Origin: Actinomycetes bacterium
GTDB lineage: Bacteria > Actinomycetota > Acidimicrobiia > IMCC26256 > JANYLB01
Length of the DNA: 64,000 nt
Assembly (NCBI GenBank): GCA_025363815.1
Contig: JANYLB010000016.1
Span: forward strand, 62,001-126,000
Direction: 5' to 3'
Shown here: positions 1 through 7,721 of the stretch, piece after piece
How the letters are laid out: every line of letters starts with the position of its first letter
Position numbering within the stretch: the stretch's first letter is position 1
Program-made: the position numbers and the translations under genes
The notes under the pieces: generated by a model
What the model was told of the DNA's origin: nothing
Database searches by the model: none
Seen by the model: only the letters and a program-made list of their open reading frames with translations

Positions 1-806
1 TGGTCGGGGTCGGGTTCGCGGCCGCGGGCGGCCTGGTGACTTCGGCGGGCGGCGCTGATGTCGGGGCATCGACAAGCCCGGCCGGGGCCAGGGTGCAGAT
101 AGGCGTCGACGGCGCGTTCTGGGAGCAGGGCGCGCCAGCGGGCGGGTCGCAGGGTGGCGGCGGTGCGGACGGGTGCACGCGCCGTTGGGTGCCCGAGGCG
201 TCGCTCGTCCCCGGCGTGGCCGACTATCTCAGTCTCTTGTTCGGGCCGCCTCCCTCGCCCGAACACCGCCCGTTCAGTGTGTACTGCGATGACCAGTTCC
301 TCGGGGCGGTATGGATCCTGCCGACCGAGTTCAGGGTGGTCGCGCCAGGACCCACCGCGGCCGAGATCGCAGCAGGCATCGCGCGGGACCTTCCATACCC
401 GGAGGTGACCATCGCTGCGAACCCGAACGGCCGGGGCCTTACCGGCCTCGCGGCGTGGTTCTGGGTCGATGGCTACAGCGGCGCGCCCATCGTCGACGCG
501 GTGGATGGCTTCGGGACCGCGGTAGTGGTCGAGGCGCGCGCGGGCGAGGCGACCTGGGACTTCGGCGACGGCACGTTCCCGGTGACGGCCACGGTTGGGG
601 GGAGCCGTCAATCGCCGTCGGCCACGCATGGGTACGAGCGCCGGTCGGGTCACGACCCCTTTACGGTGACTGCCACCTTCTTGTTCGCGGTGCGCTACCG
701 GATCAACGGCGGCGATTGGATCGATCTTCCGCCGGTTGAACGCAATGCCTCCCGGGCCTACGAAGTGGTCGAATCTCGTGGCCAGCTGGTTGCGAGCGAC
801 CCGTAG
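1..806 (+). CDS. Secreted PKD-like protein, 5' end outside window
   Basis: The frame is already open at base 3, so the start lies upstream of the window. The first visible residues (VGVGFAAAGGLV) look like the hydrophobic end of a signal peptide, so the product is probably exported. At about visible residue 185 there is a WDFGDGT motif, typical of PKD and other beta-sandwich surface domains, and the last third looks beta-rich. A Gly-rich low-complexity stretch follows the putative signal peptide. No catalytic motif was recognised. An internal GTG at 36 could start a shorter product but would cut into the hydrophobic segment. Function unknown; an envelope or extracellular protein is the most that can be said. 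Confidence 0.6.
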   Translation, partial: VGVGFAAAGGLVTSAGGADVGASTSPAGARVQIGVDGAFWEQGAPAGGSQGGGGADGCTRRWVPEASLVPGVADYLSLLFGPPPSPEHRPFSVYCDDQFLGAVWILPTEFRVVAPGPTAAEIAAGIARDLPYPEVTIAANPNGRGLTGLAAWFWVDGYSGAPIVDAVDGFGTAVVVEARAGEATWDFGDGTFPVTATVGGSRQSPSATHGYERRSGHDPFTVTATFLFAVRYRINGGDWIDLPPVERNASRAYEVVESRGQLVASDP

Positions 807-835
807 CCGCCGGTTCCGCGGTAGAGGCTGACGGG

Positions 836-841
836 TAGCCT
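836..841 (+). promoter_or_regulatory. Putative -10 box of glpD (leaderless type)
   Basis: TAGCCT ends 7 nt before the glpD ATG. There is no Shine-Dalgarno sequence between them. The -35 side is weak. The same 6-8 nt distance recurs before several other genes in this window, which suggests transcription starting at or next to the start codon. Confidence 0.4.
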
Positions 842-848
842 CCCCCAC

Positions 849-2501
849 ATGTCTGAGACCCCGGCGGCGAAGTTCCTGCGCTCCGACGCGCTCGCCCGGC
901 TCGGGTCGGAGCCATTCGACGTGTTGGTGATCGGCGGCGGAATCACTGGCGCCGGCGTCGCGCTCGACGCCGCCAGCCGCGGGTTGCGCACTGCGCTTGT
1001 CGAGCGCGACGACTTCGCCTCGGGGACTTCGTCGAAGAGCTCCAAACTCGTCCACGGCGGCCTGCGCTATCTCCAGCAACGCGAGTTCCGGCTCGTCTAT
1101 GAGAATCTCTACGAACGCCAGATAATCCTGCGCAACGCGCCGCACCTAGTGCAGGTGCTCCCGTTTCTCATTCCGGTCCTGTCACGCGACGGGCTCATCA
1201 ATCCCAAGATCGCCCGCGCGCTCGGTTGGGCGCTGTGGCTCTACGACCTGACCGGCGGCGCACGCGTCGGCAAGCTGCACAAGCGCCTCGACAAAGGCCA
1301 GGCACTGGCCCACATGCCAACGATGCCGGTCGACAAGCTCGCCGGCGCATACCTGTACTACGACGCGCAAACCGACGACGCCCGCCTGACCCTCACGATC
1401 GTCCGCACCGCCGCCCAGAATGGCGCGGTGGTCGCCAACCGCGCTGGAGTAACCGGCGTCCGCAAAGACGCGAGCGGTCGTGTCCGCGGCGCGACCGTGG
1501 TCGCCGACGGCAACGAGATCGAGGTGCAGGCGCGCGTTGTGGTGAACGCGGCCGGCGTGTGGTCCGATGACGTGCGTGCGCTCGACGAGGCTCGGCCGCC
1601 CGATTCAATCCGTCCGGCCAAGGGAATCCACATAACGGTGCCGTGGGGCAAAGTGCAGAACGACATCGCGGTGATCGTCCCGGTACCCAAGGACAAGCGC
1701 TCGATCTTCGTGGTGCCGTGGGGCGACTTCACCTACATCGGCACGACCGACACCGACTACGACGGGCCCATCGACGACCCGCAGTGCACGTCCGACGACA
1801 TCACCTACCTGATCGACGCGATGAATCTCATGCTGCGCGAACCGATCTCACCCGCCGACATCGTGGGCACTTGGGCCGGCCTGCGCCCGCTCATGAAAGG
1901 CGGCAGCGTGGGTGAGAAGACCGCAGATCTCTCCCGCCGCCACGCGGTGCAGAAGTCTGAGAGCGGCGTCATCTCGATCACGGGAGGCAAGCTCACGACA
2001 TACCGTCGTATGGCTGCCGACACCGTCGACGTCGTCGTCACCGAGATCGACCGCGGCGGGTCGAGTCGCACCAAGCGGCTGCCACTGATCGGCGCCCAGG
2101 GTTCGACACCTGCCGACGAGCACCTCTCCCGCCGGTACGGCAGCCTCGCCGCCGACGTGCTCTCGCTGATCGAAGCCGATCCTTCGCTCGGCGCACTGCT
2201 CGTTCCCGGCCTCCCGTACCGAAAGGCCGAGGCCGTCTACGCGGCGCGCCACGAGATGGCCACCACCCTCGACGACGTGCTCTCGCGCCGGACCCGGGCG
2301 CGGCTCCTCGCCCGCGATGCATCTGGCGCCGCGGCAGAAGACGTCGCCCGGCTTCTCGCGCCAGAGCTTGGCTGGAACGAAGCTGAGATCGTGCACCAGG
2401 TCGACACCTACCGAGCCGCAGTGGCCGACGAGCGAACCCGCGCCGGACTCGCCCCCGGCGACGGCTCCGACTCCGCGCTCGACGCCACCCTCGGTTCGTG
2501 A
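849..2501 (+). CDS. glpD: Glycerol-3-phosphate dehydrogenase (FAD)
   Basis: Oxidises sn-glycerol-3-phosphate to dihydroxyacetone phosphate and passes electrons through FAD to the respiratory quinone pool; peripheral membrane enzyme in this family. The N-terminal dinucleotide-binding motif GGGITG is at residues 29-34, followed by the family motif SSKLVHGGLRYL at 64-75. The C-terminal third carries the DAO_C-type segment with HEMATTLDDVLSRRTR. Length (550 aa) is normal for actinobacterial GlpD. It is followed 13 nt later by an alkylglycerone-phosphate-synthase-like gene and then a glycerol kinase, so the three probably form one glycerol or ether-lipid operon. Confidence 0.93.
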   Translation: MSETPAAKFLRSDALARLGSEPFDVLVIGGGITGAGVALDAASRGLRTALVERDDFASGTSSKSSKLVHGGLRYLQQREFRLVYENLYERQIILRNAPHLVQVLPFLIPVLSRDGLINPKIARALGWALWLYDLTGGARVGKLHKRLDKGQALAHMPTMPVDKLAGAYLYYDAQTDDARLTLTIVRTAAQNGAVVANRAGVTGVRKDASGRVRGATVVADGNEIEVQARVVVNAAGVWSDDVRALDEARPPDSIRPAKGIHITVPWGKVQNDIAVIVPVPKDKRSIFVVPWGDFTYIGTTDTDYDGPIDDPQCTSDDITYLIDAMNLMLREPISPADIVGTWAGLRPLMKGGSVGEKTADLSRRHAVQKSESGVISITGGKLTTYRRMAADTVDVVVTEIDRGGSSRTKRLPLIGAQGSTPADEHLSRRYGSLAADVLSLIEADPSLGALLVPGLPYRKAEAVYAARHEMATTLDDVLSRRTRARLLARDASGAAAEDVARLLAPELGWNEAEIVHQVDTYRAAVADERTRAGLAPGDGSDSALDATLGS

Positions 2502-2514
2502 CAGCCTCCCGCTT

Positions 2515-4038
2515 GTGACCAAAAGCCGCAGCGGCAACTCCACAGGCGCTCCGACACCCCCAATCGCGTTCGACATTGATCCCGCGGAGGTGAAGGCCCA
2601 CTTCACCACCAGAAGGGTCGATGTCGACGATGCGCTTCTCACCCGCCTCCGAGGCGCGTGCACATCGGTCGATGTCGAGGCCGCTGATCTCTCGGAAGCG
2701 AGCCGCGACTGGTGGCCGCTGGCAATGATTTGGGCGCTCGACGGTGAGGTCGCGGCACGCGCCGCGGCGATCGCGCGACCGACGTCGGCCGACGAAGTCG
2801 CGGCGGTGCTGCAGATCTGCAACGACGCGCGGGTGCCGGTGACGGCCGCGGCAGGTCGGAGTGGTGTGTGCGGTGCGAGCATCCCGGTGCACGGCGGTGT
2901 GCTCCTCGATATGTGCGGCCTTTCCGGCATCGTCGACGTCGACGACAAATCACTTGTCCTCGACGTGCGCGCGGGTACGTTCGGAACCTGGCTCGAAGAC
3001 ACATTGCGCTCCGATCACGGCATGACAATCGGTCACTGGCCCCAGTCGATCGATCTGTCGACGGTGGGTGGGTGGCTCGCGTGCCGCGGCGCGGGCCAGC
3101 TCTCGACCCGGTACGGCAAGATCGAGGACATGGTCGTCGGCCTCGACGTGATCCTCGCCGACGGCCGCCGGATCGAGACCGGCGGGAACCCCCGTGCCGC
3201 GGTCGGCCCCGATCTCAACCAGGTATTCGTCGGATCGGAAGGCACGCTCGGGATCATCACCGGGGGGCGGCTACGGCTGCACCCGACACCGCCGGCCGAC
3301 CGGCGGGCGGCGTACGCATGGCCGAGCTTCGACGCCGGACTCGAGGCATGTCGCCGGATCCTTCGTCGTGGTGGAACCCCCGCGGTGCTCCGGTTGTATG
3401 ACGCGATCGAGGGTGACCGGAACTTCGGAACCGGCTCCGCTCACCCGTTGCTCGTGCTCGACGAAGGTGATGGCGCGCTCGTTGACGCCACGTTCGCGAT
3501 CGTCGCCGATGAATGCCGCAACGCCGAGTTGCTCGACGCCGGGCTGCTCGACAAGTGGCTCGAACACCGCAACGACGTGAGCGCTCTCGAACGTCTCGTG
3601 CGCCGAGGGCTCGTGGTCGACACGATGGAGATAGCGGTGCCGTGGGCGGCCGCGTCCCGAGTGTACGAAAATGCGACCGCGGCGATCGCGGCGGTCGAGC
3701 ACACCCTCGCGGCGTCGGCTCACCAATCGCACGCGTACACCGATGGCGCATGCCTGTATTTCACCTTTGCCGGATCCCCGCCACCCGACCAACGCGAGGC
3801 GTACTACCGCGCCGCGTGGGACGCCGGGACTCGCGCGGTGCTCGCCGATGGCGGCGCGCTCAGCCACCACCACGGTGTCGGCCTGAACCGGGCCCGATTC
3901 GTGCGCGATGCCCTTGGCCTCGGATTCGCGGTGCTCGAGGCGATGAAGACCGCCCTCGACCCGAACGGGATTCTGAACCCGGCCAAGCTGGGCCTGCCCG
4001 ACCCGTGGGCCGACCGCGACACCCCTGCCTGGCCGTGA
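2515..4038 (+). CDS. FAD-linked oxidase, alkylglycerone-phosphate synthase-like
   Basis: 507 aa from a GTG 13 nt after the glpD stop; longer versions would run into glpD. The PCMH-type FAD-binding domain spans roughly residues 84-270, with the AAAGRSGVCG, GGWLACRGAGQ and GSEGTLGIIT motifs of this superfamily. Near the C-terminus HHHG (451-454) and the LDPNGILNPAKLG ending match alkyldihydroxyacetonephosphate synthase (AGPS), which swaps the acyl chain of acyl-DHAP for a fatty alcohol to make the ether bond of ether lipids. Sitting between a DHAP-producing dehydrogenase and a glycerol kinase fits a DHAP-based substrate. A D-lactate or glycolate dehydrogenase-like role cannot be excluded, but the His cluster favours the AGPS branch. 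Confidence 0.8.
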   Translation: MTKSRSGNSTGAPTPPIAFDIDPAEVKAHFTTRRVDVDDALLTRLRGACTSVDVEAADLSEASRDWWPLAMIWALDGEVAARAAAIARPTSADEVAAVLQICNDARVPVTAAAGRSGVCGASIPVHGGVLLDMCGLSGIVDVDDKSLVLDVRAGTFGTWLEDTLRSDHGMTIGHWPQSIDLSTVGGWLACRGAGQLSTRYGKIEDMVVGLDVILADGRRIETGGNPRAAVGPDLNQVFVGSEGTLGIITGGRLRLHPTPPADRRAAYAWPSFDAGLEACRRILRRGGTPAVLRLYDAIEGDRNFGTGSAHPLLVLDEGDGALVDATFAIVADECRNAELLDAGLLDKWLEHRNDVSALERLVRRGLVVDTMEIAVPWAAASRVYENATAAIAAVEHTLAASAHQSHAYTDGACLYFTFAGSPPPDQREAYYRAAWDAGTRAVLADGGALSHHHGVGLNRARFVRDALGLGFAVLEAMKTALDPNGILNPAKLGLPDPWADRDTPAWP

Positions 4039-4072
4039 CTCCCGCGTACTTTTTCGCCGCGGAGGTCGAGGC

Positions 4073-5515
4073 GTGAGTGTGTTGGTGGTCGATGTCGGAA
4101 CCAGCTCGGTGCGGAGCGCGATCGTGCGTCCCGACGCGACCGTCGTGCACGAGCACAAGCGATCCCTGTTGCCCGACTCGCCCGCGCCGGGGCTGGTCGA
4201 GTTCGACGCGCGAGCGATGGCGAACGCGGCGCTCGACTCCGCCCGTGCCGCGCTGGGCGCAGGCGAGTCTGTCGACGCCGTCGGGATAGCGAACCAGCGA
4301 GGCTCGGCAGTCGTGTGGGACAGGGCCACCGGTGAACCGGTAGGACCGGGAATCGGCTGGCAGGACCTCCGCACCGTCGGACGCTGCCTCGAGCTCCAAG
4401 GGTCGGGCTACCGGCTGGCACCCAACGTCGCTGCGACGAAGTACGAGACGATTCTCGACGCAGCCGATCCCGCCCGCTCGGGCGACCTGTGCTGCGGGAC
4501 GGTCGACTCGTGGATCACATGGGTGCTCTCTGACGGGGCGCTCCACATCACTGACGCGAGCAACGCTGGTATAAGCGGGCTGCTTTCCAACGACCACCAA
4601 TCATGGAACCAGGAACTTCTCGAGGTACTGCGCATCCCGTTGAGATCACTTCCCCGCCTCGTCGACACCATTGGCATCGAAGGCGAAGCCCGCGCGCTCG
4701 CAGGCGCACTACCGCTCGCGGCGCGCGCCGGTGACCAACAAGCATCGCTGGTGGGGCAGGGCTGCGTCCTCCCCGGTCTCGCCAAGATCACCTTCGGCAC
4801 GGGCGGGATGCTCGACGTCTGCCTCGGGCCCGACCGACCCGCGTTCAACACGCGCGGCAACGCCGGTACCTTCCCGATCATCGCCTGGCGCAACGCCGGA
4901 CGCGACACCTGGGGCATCGAGGCGATCATGCTCTCGGCCGGGACAAACATCGAGTGGTTGCGCGACGACCTCGGGGTGCTCGCCACCGCGGCAGAGTCGC
5001 ACGAGGTCGCACAGCAGTGTGCCGATACCGGGGGTGTCGTCTATGTACCAGCGCTCCTCGGACTCGGCACACCCCAGTGGGACTACGGCGCGCGCGGCAC
5101 CCTTCTAGGATTGACCCGCGGCAGCGGACGGCCCGAGCTCGTGCGCGCGGTGCTCGAGGGCATCGCGCAGCGCGGCGCTGACCTAGTGGAGTCGGCCGAG
5201 TCCGACGGCGACCTTGTGATCCCTACGCTGCGCGTCGACGGCGGCATGACCGCCAACCCGACCTTCGTGCAAGCGCTTGCCGATGCGACGCAGAAGACGG
5301 TGGAGATTTCGCCGGTCGAGGAAGCGACCACCGTCGGCGCCGGGTTTCTGGCCGGCCTCGCGATCGGGATCTGGTCGAGCGAAGATGACCTCGCGTCGGC
5401 GTGGGCGCCGCGCGCGCGGATCGAACCCGGCGCGCCGCTCGATCGCGATCGATGGAGGGAAGCGATACGGCGCGCAGAGGCTTGGGTCACCGACCTCTCC
5501 GGCATCGACTTCTGA
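4073..5515 (+). CDS. glpK: Glycerol kinase-like FGGY carbohydrate kinase
   Basis: Phosphorylates glycerol with ATP to give glycerol-3-phosphate, the substrate of the upstream dehydrogenase. The 480-aa product starts at GTG 4073, eight bases after a GGAGG ribosome-binding site at 4061-4065. Visible FGGY features are VDVGTSSVRSA at the N-terminus, GDLCCGTVDSW at residues 137-147 (the family usually has a GTVDTW-like motif here), FGTGGMLDVCLG, and the VDGGMTANPTFVQALAD and ATTVGAGFLAGLA segments of the C-terminal lobe. Other FGGY sugar kinases are possible on sequence alone; the neighbours make glycerol kinase most likely. Bases 4472-4509 are repeated exactly inside the unrelated regulator gene near 30.4 kb. 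Confidence 0.85.
   Translation: MSVLVVDVGTSSVRSAIVRPDATVVHEHKRSLLPDSPAPGLVEFDARAMANAALDSARAALGAGESVDAVGIANQRGSAVVWDRATGEPVGPGIGWQDLRTVGRCLELQGSGYRLAPNVAATKYETILDAADPARSGDLCCGTVDSWITWVLSDGALHITDASNAGISGLLSNDHQSWNQELLEVLRIPLRSLPRLVDTIGIEGEARALAGALPLAARAGDQQASLVGQGCVLPGLAKITFGTGGMLDVCLGPDRPAFNTRGNAGTFPIIAWRNAGRDTWGIEAIMLSAGTNIEWLRDDLGVLATAAESHEVAQQCADTGGVVYVPALLGLGTPQWDYGARGTLLGLTRGSGRPELVRAVLEGIAQRGADLVESAESDGDLVIPTLRVDGGMTANPTFVQALADATQKTVEISPVEEATTVGAGFLAGLAIGIWSSEDDLASAWAPRARIEPGAPLDRDRWREAIRRAEAWVTDLSGIDF
4472..4509 (+). repeat. 38-bp perfect repeat, copy 1 (in glpK)
   Basis: These 38 bases begin GCCCGCTCGGGCG and end GACGGTCGACTC. They occur again without mismatch and in the same orientation at 30399-30436. 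Here they encode the conserved kinase motif ARSGDLCCGTVDS, so this is probably the original copy. Confidence 0.9.
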
Positions 5516-5539
5516 TCACCCGTTGCCAGCGACACGCCT

Positions 5540-6205
5540 TCAGATGAGATCGAGGTGTTCCGACCAGCCGAGCGGATCGGTCGACAAGGAACGCGTCAAC
5601 ACTGCCCCGATACCCGTTGGACCGCCGCCGATCGGCACGATCGCCGAGGCCTCACGCTCGATGCCGAGGTCGATTCCCGGCCACCCGCGTCGCCAGGCCC
5701 CAGCCCACCAGTCGGTCGCCGCATCGGCGTGGACGAAGGAGCCGGTACCGTCGAACACGATCCGTTCGCGGCCGATCAAGATCTCGCCCCGCACATCCCC
5801 GAGGCCGGGTTGCGCGCCCCCATTCGGGCCTGGCGCGATCTCCCACTCGATGTCGAGACCGACGGCGACTCGCTGACCGATCTCGCCTCCCGGTGCGAGC
5901 GCATCGGCCGGTTCGTCGAGCCGGAGTCCGAACGCCTCCAGGCCGAAGCTCCAGTGCTCGCCGGGGGTCTCGCATATCAGTTCGGCCCACAGGCCATCAG
6001 CCCGTATCTCGAGTCCGGCCCGCGGGAGTGCAACCTCGTGGTCACGAACGACGACGAGGCCGATCTCGGGCCCGACCAGGTACGCCCAGTACCAAGCAAT
6101 GTTCTCCCGAGGTCGCAGCTCGAGCCGCACGAACCCGCCGATGCCGTCGGCGCGGGCGAAGTCGAGGGCGCCTACCTCACCGCTGCCGCTCGGTTCGCGT
6201 GTCAC
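5540..6205 (-). CDS. Conserved hypothetical protein, coupled to a swivelling-domain operon
   Basis: 221 aa from GTG 6205, which shares a GTGA overlap with the stop of the gene at 6202-7311; the frame also allows GTG 6223. The protein is rich in Trp, Gly and beta-strand-like alternation (for example ENIAWYWAYLVGPEIGLVVV), with no signal peptide, membrane segment or known catalytic motif. It is the last gene of a three-gene coupled unit with an unknown 369-aa protein and a stand-alone PEP-utilising swivelling domain, so a role as a partner or substrate-binding subunit is conceivable. Its 3' end is convergent with glpK, 24 nt away. Confidence 0.7.
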   Translation of the reverse strand: MTREPSGSGEVGALDFARADGIGGFVRLELRPRENIAWYWAYLVGPEIGLVVVRDHEVALPRAGLEIRADGLWAELICETPGEHWSFGLEAFGLRLDEPADALAPGGEIGQRVAVGLDIEWEIAPGPNGGAQPGLGDVRGEILIGRERIVFDGTGSFVHADAATDWWAGAWRRGWPGIDLGIEREASAIVPIGGGPTGIGAVLTRSLSTDPLGWSEHLDLI

Positions 6206-7311
6206 GCGAGTGGCGGGTACCACGGTGTGCCGTCGTCTTCGATGTCACCCGCGCTCTCGATTGCCTCGAGCAGCGGGTAGAGGTCGAGGCTGTCTCTAGG
6301 GACGGTCCAGTCGAGATGATCGGCGACATTCGCAACCTCGGCAAATGGCCGGAGGAACGAGAAGTACACGTAGGCGCCTGCGTCGATCTTTTCCCGCCGC
6401 GTCATCCCCGCGACCAGGCGGTAAAGACGGCGTTGCGCGTCTTTCACCGACGCGAACAATGCATCGACGCCGGCATCATCGATCGGCTCGAGCGTGCCGG
6501 TGGCCGTCGAGAACCACGCGACCTCCTCGACGTGCGGGAGGTAGTCCTCGGGATCGGTGACCGACGTGCCGAAGTCGGTCACCCTGACTCCGACGTCGCG
6601 CAACACGAACGCCGCGAGCACCATGGTGTACGGGATCTCGGCCGCGATCTCAGTGCTCCAGGAGAAATCGGACGACCCGAACTTCGAGAACGCCCGCAGC
6701 AGCAACACCCGCCCGTCGGGAAGCATGTACGGGCCTGTGTCCTGGTAGCCGGCGCGCGTGTCGAAATAGAGGAGAAAAAGGTACGACGTGAGCGTCGCGT
6801 TGAGTCGCGTCGTGCGCCGACGGGCGTCGTCGTCGAGGGGCCTGGTCGCGGCCAGGATCTCGGCGACGAAGGCGGTGTACGGCGTGACCGAGCCGCCGGA
6901 GTCCCACGCCTGGAGGTGCCCATCATCACCTCGGAAAGAACCGGCGGCACGCTGCCAGAAGTCACGGACGGTGGCGTTGTAGGTGAAGTCGAACTCCGGG
7001 TCGAGCATCCCGGCGGTCGCGAGGATCTTGCGGCCGTACTGACCAATGTTCGCGATCGACCACAGGTGGACACCGTCGATCTGGTTTCCCGGGACGCGCC
7101 CCATCGCGCCGATCTCCTCCGGCGGCATCGCCGCGGCGATCGTCGTGATCATCTCGGCGTGGCGGCGGTAGCACTCGAGCGCGGCGATCAGGATGTACGC
7201 GGTCACGGGAATCAGCGCCGACTCGAGCGACTGGCGCTCGCGGCTCAGCGCGAACGATATCTCGGCGTGGTATCGGATCCAGCCGTCGACGTCATCGCGG
7301 GGCGTGCTCAC
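6202..7311 (-). CDS. Conserved hypothetical protein, 369 aa
   Basis: Starts at GTG 7311 with a 4-nt GTGA overlap to the upstream swivelling-domain gene, and ends in a second GTGA overlap with the downstream gene. The product is mostly alpha-helical in character: an Ala/Leu/Tyr-rich N-terminal region (IPVTAYILIAALECYRRHAE), a FLLYFDTRAGYQDTGPY segment in the middle, and a C-terminal helical part with many aromatic residues. There is no signal peptide and no strong membrane segment. I do not recognise the family. It does not show the ATP-grasp motifs of pyruvate phosphate dikinase, so it is not an obvious missing ATP-binding subunit for its phosphohistidine neighbour. Confidence 0.72.
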   Translation of the reverse strand: MSTPRDDVDGWIRYHAEISFALSRERQSLESALIPVTAYILIAALECYRRHAEMITTIAAAMPPEEIGAMGRVPGNQIDGVHLWSIANIGQYGRKILATAGMLDPEFDFTYNATVRDFWQRAAGSFRGDDGHLQAWDSGGSVTPYTAFVAEILAATRPLDDDARRRTTRLNATLTSYLFLLYFDTRAGYQDTGPYMLPDGRVLLLRAFSKFGSSDFSWSTEIAAEIPYTMVLAAFVLRDVGVRVTDFGTSVTDPEDYLPHVEEVAWFSTATGTLEPIDDAGVDALFASVKDAQRRLYRLVAGMTRREKIDAGAYVYFSFLRPFAEVANVADHLDWTVPRDSLDLYPLLEAIESAGDIEDDGTPWYPPLA

Positions 7312-7640
7312 TCCCTGATGATCCCGTCGTCACCCGAGCAGTCGATCTCGACCTCGTCGCCGTCGACCGGGGTGACGGTGAGCACGGCCCCCATCACGCA
7401 CGGCACCCTGTACTCGCGACTCACGATCCCAATGTGACTCCGAGGCGTTCCCGACATACACACGACGGCGCGCAGCTCATCGAAGATCGGCGCCAGGAAA
7501 GTGGCTCCCGCATCCGCGACACCCGCAACGATGCCGTCGGCGCCGGTGTCCATCAGGGCAAGCACGTCGTCGGGTGTGCTGAGCAATCTCCATTCGCCGC
7601 GCACCGGCGCCGCTTCGAACACCTTCGTTCCGCGGCCCAT
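7308..7640 (-). CDS. Stand-alone PEP-utilising enzyme mobile (phosphohistidine) domain
   Basis: 110 aa from ATG 7640, which has a GGGAG ribosome-binding site six bases upstream; an ATG at 7652 would add four residues. The C-terminal part TPRSHIGIVSREYRVPCVMG matches the swivelling domain of PEP synthase, PPDK and PTS enzyme I, where the His of the SHxAIVARE motif is phosphorylated. The following strand (VDGDEVEIDCSGDDGIIRE) is also typical. In large enzymes this domain shuttles phosphate between an ATP-grasp domain and a PEP or acceptor domain; here it is alone. Its partners are unknown, but translational coupling to the two downstream genes suggests a multi-subunit phosphotransfer enzyme. 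Confidence 0.8.
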   Translation of the reverse strand: MGRGTKVFEAAPVRGEWRLLSTPDDVLALMDTGADGIVAGVADAGATFLAPIFDELRAVVCMSGTPRSHIGIVSREYRVPCVMGAVLTVTPVDGDEVEIDCSGDDGIIRE

Positions 7641-7708
7641 CTCTGCTCCCATCGCCCGGAGGCTACTCAGTGCCCTCGACGAGGCCGGGCGGCGCGCCTT
7701 GCATGGCC

Positions 7709-7714
7709 TAATCT
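7709..7714 (+). promoter_or_regulatory. Putative -10 box, leaderless type
   Basis: TAATCT ends 7 nt before the ATG at 7722, without a ribosome-binding site between them. The -35 region is not clear. Confidence 0.4.
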
Positions 7715-7721
7715 CGGGACG

